This document shows positions 1 through 8,102 of a DNA stretch of 64,000 nt, piece by piece (positions within the stretch are counted from its first letter, which is position 1; every line of letters begins with the position of its first letter). The notes under the pieces are model-generated. The model was not told where the DNA came from, searched no databases, and saw only the letters and a program-made list of their open reading frames with translations. The position numbers were made by a program, and so were the translations under genes. Source of the DNA: a virus; the IMG/VR virus record IMGVR_UViG_3300009506_000003, positions 1 through 64,000 of that record, one strand, 5' to 3'.

Positions 1-1347
1 GTACAAAGCGCTGCGCTGCAAGTCATCGGCCATCTTGAACCGTTTGTAGTGAACGGGGACGACCTCCCAGTCCATGAATGCCCCGATGGCAGGCATGATG
101 AAGTCGGTCACGAGCTGCTTGCGCTGGGTCTTTTGATCGAGGAAGTGGTTCTCCAAGATCCGCATTGAGACGTTGGACCCAGAGTATTGCATGCCGCCAT
201 AGACAAACTCGATGGGTACTCCCATGCCGGCGACGATCTGCTCGGACCACACTCGGTATTCCTGAGCAAGCATGAGCGCGCGGCCATCCCCGCCCAAAGT
301 CTGTTGCCCGACTGGGATGGGGAGAAGCGGTATGTAGTTGTTGTCGAGTCTCCAGCGAATGATCTCCTGCTCGATCTTGTCACGCCACTGGGTGAGGTTG
401 ACCGTGGAGTAGACGCTGGCTTCTGGGGAAGCGGTCTGCGGGAAGAGCAACCGGAGCGGAACAATATGCTCGACGGCGATGGCTTCCTGCGCCTTGCGGA
501 GAACCTGCAGGTAGAAGGTGTCCTTCAACACCGGCAGGATCATCGGCATGCCCCAGCCCTTGTCCTTCTGGGCAATGGTAGGCCGCTTCATGTGGTAGAT
601 GTTGTCACGACTGAAGAGCAGCGCTTTGTTCTTGCGCAGCGCCTCAATGAATACCTGAGGTACGCGCTCGATGATGTGCCGCTTCGACATCCGAATGTCG
701 TTCGCCATCGACGGAGGAATCGAGTAGTAGTACCGACTCTCTCCCGTGGCCTCGTTGTGCTGGATGGTGATGTACTCAGGGTTCCAGCGCACGAGTCGGA
801 TGTCTCTGATGGACCGGATGTAGTGGTCCCTCACCTTGAACTCGCCGTGGTGGCCACACTTCTGGCATTCACCGATGAACTTGTACTCTCGGAAGATGTA
901 CTTCTGCTTCTCGATGCGAGCGTGGTGATTGCAGCTCTTGCAGATGAGGAGCTTCTGAAACGGGAACGAGAGGGAGATGAATGCGTTCCCGTAGGTGTTG
1001 TAGTCCAAGCCCGCCTCGACCTCGAACTTCTTGAAGTTGAGGACGGCGCTGAAGAAACCCTCCCACTGCTGCCGCAGCGGGTCGTTTTCCGTGTCGAAGA
1101 TGAGATCAGTGACCGGGTACTCCGCCATCTTGGTGCAGACTGCGTTGATGAGCGGGTTGGTCATGAAGTAGTACCGGCACCACCGAAGCATCGTCTTGAA
1201 GCTGGTAGGCAAGTACGTGTGGGCGATGTCGAAGAACGGGGAGGGGTAACGGATGGCTCCGAGCGCCTCACTCGTCAGAGACCGGCCAGTGTTCCGCGAG
1301 AAGCGAAGCCCGCCGGCGGGCCCGTATGTCAGCGCATCCATTGTCAT
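1..1347 (-). CDS. phage portal protein (partial, C-terminus off left edge) with zinc-ribbon-like insertion
   Basis: Open from ATG at 1347 to the window edge (449 codons, no stop), three bases after the upstream stop. Portals form the dodecameric head vertex through which DNA is packaged and ejected. Portal-like signs are a run reading GMGVPIEFVYGG followed by QYSGSNVSMRILE (about residues 395-425), and upstream the segments PLRLLFPQTAS and PIPVGQQTLGGDGR. An insertion at residues 136-164 carries CKSC and CQKC, each followed by a His-His pair, which looks like a zinc ribbon and is not a usual portal element. The family call is my recognition of motifs, not an alignment. The position next to virion genes on the same strand supports it. 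An alternative would be another large head-vertex protein. Confidence 0.72.
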   Translation of the reverse strand, partial: MTMDALTYGPAGGLRFSRNTGRSLTSEALGAIRYPSPFFDIAHTYLPTSFKTMLRWCRYYFMTNPLINAVCTKMAEYPVTDLIFDTENDPLRQQWEGFFSAVLNFKKFEVEAGLDYNTYGNAFISLSFPFQKLLICKSCNHHARIEKQKYIFREYKFIGECQKCGHHGEFKVRDHYIRSIRDIRLVRWNPEYITIQHNEATGESRYYYSIPPSMANDIRMSKRHIIERVPQVFIEALRKNKALLFSRDNIYHMKRPTIAQKDKGWGMPMILPVLKDTFYLQVLRKAQEAIAVEHIVPLRLLFPQTASPEASVYSTVNLTQWRDKIEQEIIRWRLDNNYIPLLPIPVGQQTLGGDGRALMLAQEYRVWSEQIVAGMGVPIEFVYGGMQYSGSNVSMRILENHFLDQKTQRKQLVTDFIMPAIGAFMDWEVVPVHYKRFKMADDLQRSALY

Positions 1348-1350
1348 GAT

Positions 1351-2298
1351 CTACCCGTAGTTTTTCTGGATCGCTGCCATCTGAGACGCAGCCTCCTCCG
1401 GAGACGGAGCGGACACCGCGGTAGGGACGTCTGCTCCAGCCCTGATTCTGTCAAGCACGCGACCCAGCCGGGACCCACCCTTCTCTGCCGCGTACCAAAG
1501 TCCCATCGCCGGCAAGAAACCCAGCCCGCCTCCTAGCACCATTCCCCCTGTGCTGCCTAGAAGTCCGAGACCACGCTCGAGCCCTGCCCCCTCGCCCGTG
1601 GGAGTGGCTTTCTGCGCCTCGAGGACGTGGGGGATCCCCATCGCGCCGAAGCCCACGGTCATACCCTTCTGACCCACAGGAAGGTATTTTGTGGCTCCCC
1701 CTAGACTCATGACTCCTGAGCCTCCGGCACCTGTCCATCCACGACGAGACAGCTCCTCAGCAATGGCTCTGGACTTGTTGATCAGTCCAGGAGTCTTTGC
1801 AGCTTCAGCCAGTGACATTCCGGGTTGAAGAATGTGCTGTCCCCCGGGATTCAACTTGCCGAGTGACTTTTCCACCTCACCGAGCTGCTTCTTGAGACTG
1901 CCAAGCTGAGCTTTGTTGCCTTGAGTCTTGGCGGCCTCCATCATCTTTTGAATGGTGCCCTTCTGTTTGGTGAGGGTTTGCACCCCTTCTGCGGCAGACG
2001 CGAATCCCATCGTGCCCGCATGGTGAGCCGCAGACTCCGCAGGAGAAGACAGCATCCAGCCTTTCTTTAGCCCTGCGAACGGATTGAAGAACCGCTCTCC
2101 TGCTTCACCTGTCTCTTTCAGAACACCAGTCGTGCCTCGTCCCACTTTGAGAGCGGCGTCGAGACCCAGTCGGGTAGGAGGCCGTAGCTTGCTCGCAACG
2201 AAAGATCCGATCTGCCCGATTCGCCCCCAGTTGACAGCCTCCTTGAGGAGCTCCTCCCCAAAGGCATCGAACATCTCGGGAGCTAGTGCGTCACCCAT
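1351..2298 (-). CDS. glycine-rich putative virion protein
   Basis: 315 residues. ATG at 2298 has a GAGGAGC site seven bases upstream and overlaps the end of the previous gene by 16 bases. The N-terminal third is mixed helical, the middle is Lys/Gln/Leu-rich (likely coiled coil, residues 105-150), and residues 195-280 are very rich in Gly, Ala and Leu in glycine-zipper-like runs such as GLLGSTGGMVLGGGLGF. Such segments are common in phage internal or ejected proteins that contact membranes. That role is inferred from composition and from the place between the portal and a larger glycine-zipper protein. No known family is recognised. Confidence 0.7.
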   Translation of the reverse strand: MGDALAPEMFDAFGEELLKEAVNWGRIGQIGSFVASKLRPPTRLGLDAALKVGRGTTGVLKETGEAGERFFNPFAGLKKGWMLSSPAESAAHHAGTMGFASAAEGVQTLTKQKGTIQKMMEAAKTQGNKAQLGSLKKQLGEVEKSLGKLNPGGQHILQPGMSLAEAAKTPGLINKSRAIAEELSRRGWTGAGGSGVMSLGGATKYLPVGQKGMTVGFGAMGIPHVLEAQKATPTGEGAGLERGLGLLGSTGGMVLGGGLGFLPAMGLWYAAEKGGSRLGRVLDRIRAGADVPTAVSAPSPEEAASQMAAIQKNYG

Positions 2299-3155
2299 GA
2301 CTTCAGCTCCTCAAGTTGGTCTGCGAGTTGTTGGTTTCTCAACAGCATGTACTCGTACGCTACCATGAGCTTGGACGCCTGAACATCCTCCGTGCGATCC
2401 TCGTCCAGGTCCATCTCGTTCTGGTCTTTGACCTTGAGCTCCTGGAACTTCTTCTTCACAGGCTCCGGGTCAAAGCGCAAGAACTTGTCGACGTTCCTAC
2501 CTGCGTCCTTCGGTACATGCTTCGAGGGCTTCTGGTTCAGCGGGTGCTCGTCGAGGTACCGCGCCGTGCAGAAATCACACCGACCATCAAGGTCGTCCGT
2601 GTCGATGTTCCCGCAGATGTTGCATCGGTACATCGGCTGCGACAACACTCTTTGGGCAAAATCCAATGGAGGAGGGAGGTAGGTAACTCCCTCGTCGAGT
2701 GAACACGCTGCAATGTATCGCTGGATTTCATCGCCAAACTCCTCCCTACGAACCGTGTTGGCGATGTCCACTCCTGCCATGAGCTGCGCCATAGTACAGC
2801 GCTGAGTGATGTCGAACCTCGGTACGTTATTGTTGAGCGCCTGAACGATCTTCTCGAAGATAGGCCACTCGGTCCAAAAGCCCACCGTCGTGGTCAGAGA
2901 TCGTATGGCTTGTATCTTCTGCCAGTTGTGCTCGCTGACTGAGGTCGCCTTGAACGTCCTGAGGATCTCAGTCTTGAGCGTGTCCGCTTCCCACTCCAAC
3001 CATTCAATGCCGAACTTCTCCATCAGCACGAACATCAAAGCGATGGGGTGGGCATCGTGGTAGCTGAAGAACCGAATGATCGGTTCGAGAGACGCTTGGA
3101 CGGGAGCGGGTGCCTTCGTCACGTCCAAGCCCCATTTTACGAGGCTTGGTTCCAT
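2283..3155 (-). CDS. zinc-ribbon protein of unknown function in head cluster
   Basis: 290 residues. I chose ATG 3155, which overlaps the upstream stop as ATGA; a TTG one codon earlier is possible. The N-terminal 170 residues look alpha-helical and globular. Residues 178-196 hold a C-x2-C...C-x2-C pair (CNIC, CDFC), the pattern of a rubredoxin-like zinc ribbon. The C-terminal 80 residues are charged and probably coiled coil. It is translated together with the flanking glycine-zipper genes and the portal, so a head or neck role is plausible. No specific function can be assigned. Confidence 0.72.
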   Translation of the reverse strand: MEPSLVKWGLDVTKAPAPVQASLEPIIRFFSYHDAHPIALMFVLMEKFGIEWLEWEADTLKTEILRTFKATSVSEHNWQKIQAIRSLTTTVGFWTEWPIFEKIVQALNNNVPRFDITQRCTMAQLMAGVDIANTVRREEFGDEIQRYIAACSLDEGVTYLPPPLDFAQRVLSQPMYRCNICGNIDTDDLDGRCDFCTARYLDEHPLNQKPSKHVPKDAGRNVDKFLRFDPEPVKKKFQELKVKDQNEMDLDEDRTEDVQASKLMVAYEYMLLRNQQLADQLEELKSWVTH

Positions 3156-5212
3156 CAAAGCGCCGCCTTCTGCTCCTCGTAACCGGACTCAGATTGGCCG
3201 AGCGAGTCAGAGTCGTTTGCCATGCGAGCCAGAATCTTCTTCATCGGATCCGGCATCGACTTAAAGATGCCCACCGGGTCCTTCTTGAACTCGTGGGCCA
3301 TGTCATCCGTGAACTCCGCGGTGACCTTGTCGGTGTGGTTCTCGGCCAAGTTCTTGAGTGACCTGTCGGTCACTCGGTCAGCCCCGTGCTCCCACACCAC
3401 CTCGGCAGTCTTGTCGATGCCGAACGTGGACGCCCAGGGATCCAAGATCACCCGGTCCCACCCTCGGTCGAGACCCTGCTCCACATCGAAGCGGCGCAGG
3501 CACTCAGCATAAGTGCTCGGCTCGAGGCTGGCGTGCTTCTCGAAGAGCTCGTCGAGGAACTCGCGCGCCTGGCCAGGAGCACACGCCGTCTTTCGCATCT
3601 CCACCGCTGCTTTCAAGTGCCCGGAAGCGGCGTAGGTCACCGCGCCTGCCTCGAAGATGTCCGCGTCCAGTGGATAGCCAATGGTGTACGCCTTGGCTGC
3701 GAGCTTGGTGGCGAACTGCCGACGAATCTCCGGCTGCATCCGGATGCCTTCCTCGTTGTAGTAGACTTCAGCCTTCTTCACGAGGTCCCACGAACTGATC
3801 GGGTAGTGACGGCTGCCATCAGGGAGGACCACCGCGTAGTCATCGTTGCTGAGCGGACGGGCTACCTTGACTTTGGGTGCCGGTCTTTGACCTGTGATGT
3901 CGACCATGGATTTCTTCTCCTTGTTTCCAAAAGACCTGAGAGCATCCCCAAGTCCTCGGCCGGTGAGACCTCCTGTGCCCCCACCAATAGCACTACCGAT
4001 CATGGTACCCAAAAGAGCACCTCCTGCTACCTGCTGGACAGTCTTCTCGGTCACTGCTTCCGCGGCAGGAGTACCCGTCAGAACCTTCTTGAGGACAGGG
4101 GCTGCCCGTGCAGCGCTGCCTGCTACAGCTCCTGCCGCGCCTCCCATCAGACCTGCTGCCGCCCCAAACATCATGCCCTTGCCCCGATCCTTGTCGCCGG
4201 CGGCCATCCCGCCGACCCCAGCACCGATCAATCCAGCACCGAGGGGCACTAGGGCCAACGCCTTTGCAGTCGACAAGGCCACCTTCTCGAGAATGGCTGG
4301 AGGGGTGATCTCGAATCGACGACATGCGTCGACGAGATTCGAAGCTGCCAGTTTCTGAGCTCCCTCAGGGAGCTTGTCCCCATGCTCGAGGAAGTAGATA
4401 ACCGACATGGCCGTGGTCCCCGGGTTGTGACAGGCGAACTTCCGAAGGACGTTTCCACTGTCGACGGCTACCAGGGCGAAGTCTTCGTGGGCCAGCTTCT
4501 CCTTCGGCAGGATGCGGGCCTCTTTGATGATCGCCGGGAGCACCGCTGGGGTTGGGAACTTGCCCTTCAGGGTCTCGCCCTTGTCATCGTACCAGTCGAG
4601 AACAACGCCGGCGTACTTGTTGAGGACAGGAGAAGCGGCCTTCTTCAAAGCCTTGGTTGCTGGCTTCTGCTCACGCTTGTCCTTGCCGAACAGTGCACCT
4701 GCCCCAAGACCAAGAGCTGCACCACCTCCAATGGATTTCAAGTAGCCTGGCCCCAAAGCTCGTCCACCCAACCCTCCAAGAGCTCCAGCAAGCATGCCGC
4801 GACCAGCTCCGAGTCGAGGGTCGTCGTGGGTAGCGCCACCAAGGGCACCTGTTGCCGCACCGGCAGCCATGCCAGGGGCAACCTGTTTGGCGAAGCTGGT
4901 GAGATGACGGATGCCCTCTTGCTTCCCGAGCTCACTGAAAGCTCTCGCTTCCTCTTGAGCCTTGCTGCTGAGATTGCCCAGCTCAGCCTGAGCCTGAGAG
5001 CTGAGGTTCTTCAGCTCCTGTTTCGCACCGGCTCCCGCCTCACCGATGCCAGACTTGACGTTCTGACCTACCCAACGACCTGGGGCAGTGCTCACACTGT
5101 GAAGCACGTCCTTGGCTTTCTGCCCGACGGCTCCGCCTTTGGCTCTCAACATGGTGAGGAGCTCTTGGATCTTCTGCCCTGCGGCGGCCTGCTTGAGTTG
5201 TTCCTCGGTCAT
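3155..5212 (-). CDS. large glycine-zipper virion protein with a duplicated globular domain
   Basis: 685 residues from ATG 5212 (GAGGTG five bases upstream); first leftward gene after the divergent region. Two architectures alternate: glycine-zipper stretches at about 110-175 and 315-428, each followed by a globular unit at about 243-312 and 457-523. The two units align by eye: DFALVAVDSGNVLRKF against DYAVVLPDGSRHYPIS, then a helix (YFLEHGDKLPEG / VYYNEEGIRMQPE) and an RRFEITPP / AYTIGYPL ending. The N-terminus is amphipathic and Ala/Gln/Lys-rich. Glycine zippers suggest membrane insertion or tight helix packing, as in ejected internal virion proteins; this is inference. No named family is recognised. 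Confidence 0.72.
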   Translation of the reverse strand: MTEEQLKQAAAGQKIQELLTMLRAKGGAVGQKAKDVLHSVSTAPGRWVGQNVKSGIGEAGAGAKQELKNLSSQAQAELGNLSSKAQEEARAFSELGKQEGIRHLTSFAKQVAPGMAAGAATGALGGATHDDPRLGAGRGMLAGALGGLGGRALGPGYLKSIGGGAALGLGAGALFGKDKREQKPATKALKKAASPVLNKYAGVVLDWYDDKGETLKGKFPTPAVLPAIIKEARILPKEKLAHEDFALVAVDSGNVLRKFACHNPGTTAMSVIYFLEHGDKLPEGAQKLAASNLVDACRRFEITPPAILEKVALSTAKALALVPLGAGLIGAGVGGMAAGDKDRGKGMMFGAAAGLMGGAAGAVAGSAARAAPVLKKVLTGTPAAEAVTEKTVQQVAGGALLGTMIGSAIGGGTGGLTGRGLGDALRSFGNKEKKSMVDITGQRPAPKVKVARPLSNDDYAVVLPDGSRHYPISSWDLVKKAEVYYNEEGIRMQPEIRRQFATKLAAKAYTIGYPLDADIFEAGAVTYAASGHLKAAVEMRKTACAPGQAREFLDELFEKHASLEPSTYAECLRRFDVEQGLDRGWDRVILDPWASTFGIDKTAEVVWEHGADRVTDRSLKNLAENHTDKVTAEFTDDMAHEFKKDPVGIFKSMPDPMKKILARMANDSDSLGQSESGYEEQKAAL

Positions 5213-5328
5213 CGTGTCACCTCATGGAATACGTAACGATGCTGGCCTCCTAGAGTCAACCGAAAATCCTTCTGATTCCCCGTCATAAGAGTCTCGAACA
5301 AAAACCCTGAGACTCCGGAGGTTAGCCC
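5213..5328. promoter_or_regulatory. divergent intergenic control region
   Basis: 116 non-coding bases between divergent genes, so promoters for both the leftward head operon and the rightward early/replication operon are expected here. On the minus strand TTGACT (5259-5254) matches a -35 box, but no convincing -10 box follows at 16-18 bases. On the plus strand CATAAG (5284-5289) is a weak -10 candidate without a -35 box. The promoters may need phage factors such as the sigma-like protein at 63099-63848. Confidence 0.5.
5289..5315. promoter_or_regulatory. 7-bp inverted repeat, candidate operator or leader hairpin
   Basis: GAGTCTC (5289-5295) and GAGACTC (5309-5315) form a perfect inverted repeat with a 13-base centre. 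It ends just before the GGAGG ribosome site (5317-5321) of the gene starting at 5329. It could bind the XRE-like protein encoded at 5849-6265, or fold in the mRNA leader and affect translation. Confidence 0.45.
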
Positions 5329-5823
5329 ATGAACGAAAATGAAGACAGCTTGATCAGCCAATGTCTGAACGGCGAGCGCACGCCTGATTGCGACTACTGC
5401 CCTGCGCAGCCGCAGAAAGGAGGAGGATGTTGTTTTGGTCTTCGCCATGAGTACAACGATTCTGACTGCCTTGCCTGTCACCTCGAAGATGAATGCCGTC
5501 CTCTAACACACGGGTACGCAAGAAGCGACCCGCGCGTGTCTACTCCTCGCATCATATACCCTGGGAGACGCCCAGCGAATACCCAAGGTAGTCCGAGGAT
5601 CCGCGTCAACACGGGAGCACAAAGACCATCTCGTCCACTCCACGAAGCTGGTCCTCTTCCTGGTGAGCCACTACTTGCTCAGCAACCCGTCGAGCCAGAG
5701 CCCATCGTCCTGAATCCCAAAGACAACCTCTTCACCCGCTTCTTGAAGGTCGGTGCATGGGGAGCTGGAGAGGGATTCTTCGAGATGGGTCTCAACTTTT
5801 TCAGAAAACGTAGACCGGAGTGA
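5329..5823 (+). CDS. cysteine-rich small protein, first gene of the early operon
   Basis: 164 residues, ATG 5329 with GGAGG seven bases upstream. Eight cysteines lie in the first 56 residues (12, 21, 24, 34, 35, 47, 50, 56), including C-x2-C and C-x2-C-x5-C. This spacing could hold zinc or an iron-sulphur cluster. The middle (about 65-125) is Pro/Arg-rich and probably disordered. The end (about 133-164, NLFTRFLKVGAWGAGEGFF then RKRRPE) is an amphipathic hydrophobic helix with a basic tail. Being first in the operon next to the inverted repeat suggests an immediate-early host-takeover or regulatory role, which is inference. Confidence 0.7.
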   Translation: MNENEDSLISQCLNGERTPDCDYCPAQPQKGGGCCFGLRHEYNDSDCLACHLEDECRPLTHGYARSDPRVSTPRIIYPGRRPANTQGSPRIRVNTGAQRPSRPLHEAGPLPGEPLLAQQPVEPEPIVLNPKDNLFTRFLKVGAWGAGEGFFEMGLNFFRKRRPE

Positions 5824-5848
5824 CCTACATAGATTATATGGGGTAGCG

Positions 5849-6265
5849 ATGGCAGTGCATCTATTCCACCTGAAGCTGACCGAGCTGCGGCAGCGGTCCC
5901 GTTGGCCTGACCAAGATGACTTCGCAGACGCAGCAGGGCTCAGCTATGGGGGCTACAAGAAGTACGAGAACGGGACACGCATCCCCAGCGCTGATGTCCT
6001 TCAAACGATCTGTCTGGTGCTGAAGCTCAACGAGGCTGACGCCGAGGAGCTCTGGTCCTTGAGAGACGATGCGAAGGCTAAGCAGGTGGGAATCTCACGC
6101 CCGTTCGGACTTGGTCCATCGGTTGACTCCGAAGCGCTGGCAAAGAAGATCCAGAACGAGGTCACCTACATTCTCAAACAGGATGGCCTTGTGGTGCCGA
6201 CTCGCCTATCGAGTGTTCTCGAAAAGCGCATCGGGATGATCCTCAAGTCAGCCCTCGGAGCATGA
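5849..6265 (+). CDS. XRE-family-like helix-turn-helix regulator
   Basis: 138 residues from ATG 5849. An in-frame start further upstream at 5753 would overlap the previous gene and adds an unconvincing leader. Residues 8-62 fit a Cro/CI-type HTH: LTELRQRSRWPDQDDFADAAG, then GGYKKYENGTRIPSADVL, with the typical K-YE-G-R-P-turn. The C-terminal half is helical and may dimerise. It lies second in the early operon, 26 bases after the cysteine-rich gene, and is a good candidate to bind the inverted repeat at 5289-5315 and autoregulate. Confidence 0.75.
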   Translation: MAVHLFHLKLTELRQRSRWPDQDDFADAAGLSYGGYKKYENGTRIPSADVLQTICLVLKLNEADAEELWSLRDDAKAKQVGISRPFGLGPSVDSEALAKKIQNEVTYILKQDGLVVPTRLSSVLEKRIGMILKSALGA

Positions 6266-6266
6266 G

Positions 6267-7676
6267 ATGAAGACGCTCAAGTACTTCCCCAAAGAAGATG
6301 ACAAGGCGTACGTGACGAACAACCTGCTTCTCCCGAAGCGGTTCATCAACTCCGCAGTCATCAAAGCGGCCCTCACGTTTCAGTTGAACGATGAGGAGCC
6401 GGTCATCGACGAGGATACTGGCGAAGTAGTCGGCGTCAGGCCGAAGATGCTTCGAATGTGGGATGAGAACCAGACGCACCTCATCGTGCCTCTCCGGTTC
6501 ATCCACCATGACCAGTACCCAGATTTCAGATGCGAGTTCGTCCACGTGCCAACTCCCAGGTACGAGAACGTTCGCATCGACGACCACATCATCCTTCGGG
6601 ACGAGGAGCAACAGGCAGCCTACGACGCCTTGCTGAGCCACACCTGCGGCACGCTGAACCTCTCCTGCGGGAAGGGGAAGACCGTCATCGCTCTCAAAGC
6701 AGCGGCGGCGTTCAAGGTGCCCACCATCATCGTAGTCAACACGACTGCTCTGCTAGAGCAGTGGAAAGAGGAGATCGCTCGCCACCTCGGGGTGGATAGC
6801 GTAGGAGTCTTGCAGGGTACGAATCACGACTGGCGATTCCATCCCATTGTGTTGGCCATGGTCCACACCCTCTCAAACAGGAGGGACTCTTGGCCCATGG
6901 ACTTCAGAAGAAGGTTCGGTCTGGTTCTGTACGACGAGGGGCACCACATGAGCGCCCCCGTCTTCGTCCAGAGCGCCGACCTCTTCTACGGCAAGCGGTT
7001 CTCCTTGACCGCCACTGCTCAGCGGACTGACGGCCTCGAGGTGGTCTACCAGTACCACCTGGGGCGCGTCATTCACTCGAACCTGTCTCAAGACCTGATA
7101 CCCCGCACGGTCTTCCACGTCCTGAAATGGACGATGCCGTATGGGGATAAGGGACAGGTCACAGACCGTAACGGGGACGTTAACACCCCGAAGGTACGGA
7201 CGTACTTGGGTCGGCTTGCCTGGCGCAACCGTCTCATATACGACCATCTGCTCTCTGACCTACAGGAGGGGCGGCAGATTCTGGTACTCAGCCACAGCGT
7301 CGAGCATGTCGAGAACTTGCAGGAGTACCTGAGCGGAATGGGAGCCGGGATGATCACGGGTGCCACACCGCAGGAAAGCCGAATGGCAATCTTGAGGAAC
7401 AGCAACCCGATCTTCGGCACCTTCCAGCTCGCGCGTGAAGGGCTGAACAAGCCCTCTCTCGACACTCTTTACGTCGTCACTCCGTTTAGCAATTCGAACG
7501 ACTTGCAGCAGTCGTGGGGACGTATCCAACGACAGTACGAGAACAAGATGCCACCTTTGGTGCGGGTCTTTGAAGACACCGCGTTCTCGTGCTGCACAAA
7601 ATCATGCAGCAGCCTTCGCCGCGTGCTGCGAGAGTTCAACTACCCGTTCGACCGGGAGATCACACTGGAGGAATAA
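6267..7676 (+). CDS. superfamily 2 DNA helicase (UvsW/RadD-like)
   Basis: 469 residues, ATG 6267 with GGAGC six bases upstream. SF2 motifs appear in order: Walker A SCGKGKT (133-139), motif Ia region VVNTTALLEQW, Walker B DEGH (223-226), motif III SLTAT (246-250), and motif VI QSWGRIQR (415-422). Residues 1-110 form an extra N-terminal domain, as in UvsW-type helicases, which remodel forks and R-loops and help origin-independent replication. A Cys-rich end (SCCTKSCSS) follows motif VI. Helicase class is certain by motif; the UvsW/RadD comparison is inferred from size and domain order. Confidence 0.9.
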   Translation: MKTLKYFPKEDDKAYVTNNLLLPKRFINSAVIKAALTFQLNDEEPVIDEDTGEVVGVRPKMLRMWDENQTHLIVPLRFIHHDQYPDFRCEFVHVPTPRYENVRIDDHIILRDEEQQAAYDALLSHTCGTLNLSCGKGKTVIALKAAAAFKVPTIIVVNTTALLEQWKEEIARHLGVDSVGVLQGTNHDWRFHPIVLAMVHTLSNRRDSWPMDFRRRFGLVLYDEGHHMSAPVFVQSADLFYGKRFSLTATAQRTDGLEVVYQYHLGRVIHSNLSQDLIPRTVFHVLKWTMPYGDKGQVTDRNGDVNTPKVRTYLGRLAWRNRLIYDHLLSDLQEGRQILVLSHSVEHVENLQEYLSGMGAGMITGATPQESRMAILRNSNPIFGTFQLAREGLNKPSLDTLYVVTPFSNSNDLQQSWGRIQRQYENKMPPLVRVFEDTAFSCCTKSCSSLRRVLREFNYPFDREITLEE

Positions 7677-8102
7677 ATGGAAGACCTGAACTGGGACCGC
7701 ATGGTGGTAGTTACCGCCGTGCATGGAGAGAGATTCCACGGGTGGGTCCCAATGAGCAAAGGTGACCCACACGAGTACCTCGCGGACTGCGCCAGCAAAG
7801 GCAGACCCGCCGAGATCCACAACGTCCGGAACCTGATTGGCCACAAAGAGCCAAAGTTGGACGCGATGGGGAACTTCGTCGGAATGGCAAGCATGATGTC
7901 GCTCATGGCCATCGACATGTTCCCTGAAGCCATGCCCACGTACCACATCATCCCTTCCTGTTGGTACTTCCCAACGGAGAACGATGGGGCCAAGAAGCCA
8001 ATGAAGGCTCTCATCGACAACGCCGAACAGAACGAGGTGAGGAACAGGGCCATCGCCGCCGGCATCACTCCTGCAGGGCCAGTGCCCAGAGGTGGACACT
8101 GA
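7677..8102 (+). CDS. conserved-looking phage protein, unknown function
   Basis: 141 residues. ATG 7677 follows the helicase stop directly, with GGAGG five bases upstream. The N-terminus looks like a small beta domain (WDRMVVVTAVHGERFHGWV). A Met-rich stretch at residues 60-82 (MGNFVGMASMMSLMAIDMF) may pack into a hydrophobic core or surface. It overlaps the glycosylase start as TGATG, so it is translationally coupled to DNA-repair genes. No family is recognised. Confidence 0.7.
   Translation: MEDLNWDRMVVVTAVHGERFHGWVPMSKGDPHEYLADCASKGRPAEIHNVRNLIGHKEPKLDAMGNFVGMASMMSLMAIDMFPEAMPTYHIIPSCWYFPTENDGAKKPMKALIDNAEQNEVRNRAIAAGITPAGPVPRGGH

Noticed and set aside
187-1536. Long plus-strand open frame (449 codons) opposite the portal
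   Set aside because: It is the antisense of the portal frame, is rich in Val/Asp/Leu/Glu as expected from a mirrored codon pattern, has no recognisable motif and runs into the next minus-strand gene.
3386-5236. Plus-strand frames of 288 and 284 codons
   Set aside because: They lie opposite the 685-residue minus-strand protein, which has a duplicated domain and a proper ribosome site. They show no motif.
5209-5481. Minus-strand 90-codon frame upstream of 5212
   Set aside because: It overlaps the divergent control region and the cysteine-rich plus gene with a strong GGAGG site, so it is probably a chance frame.
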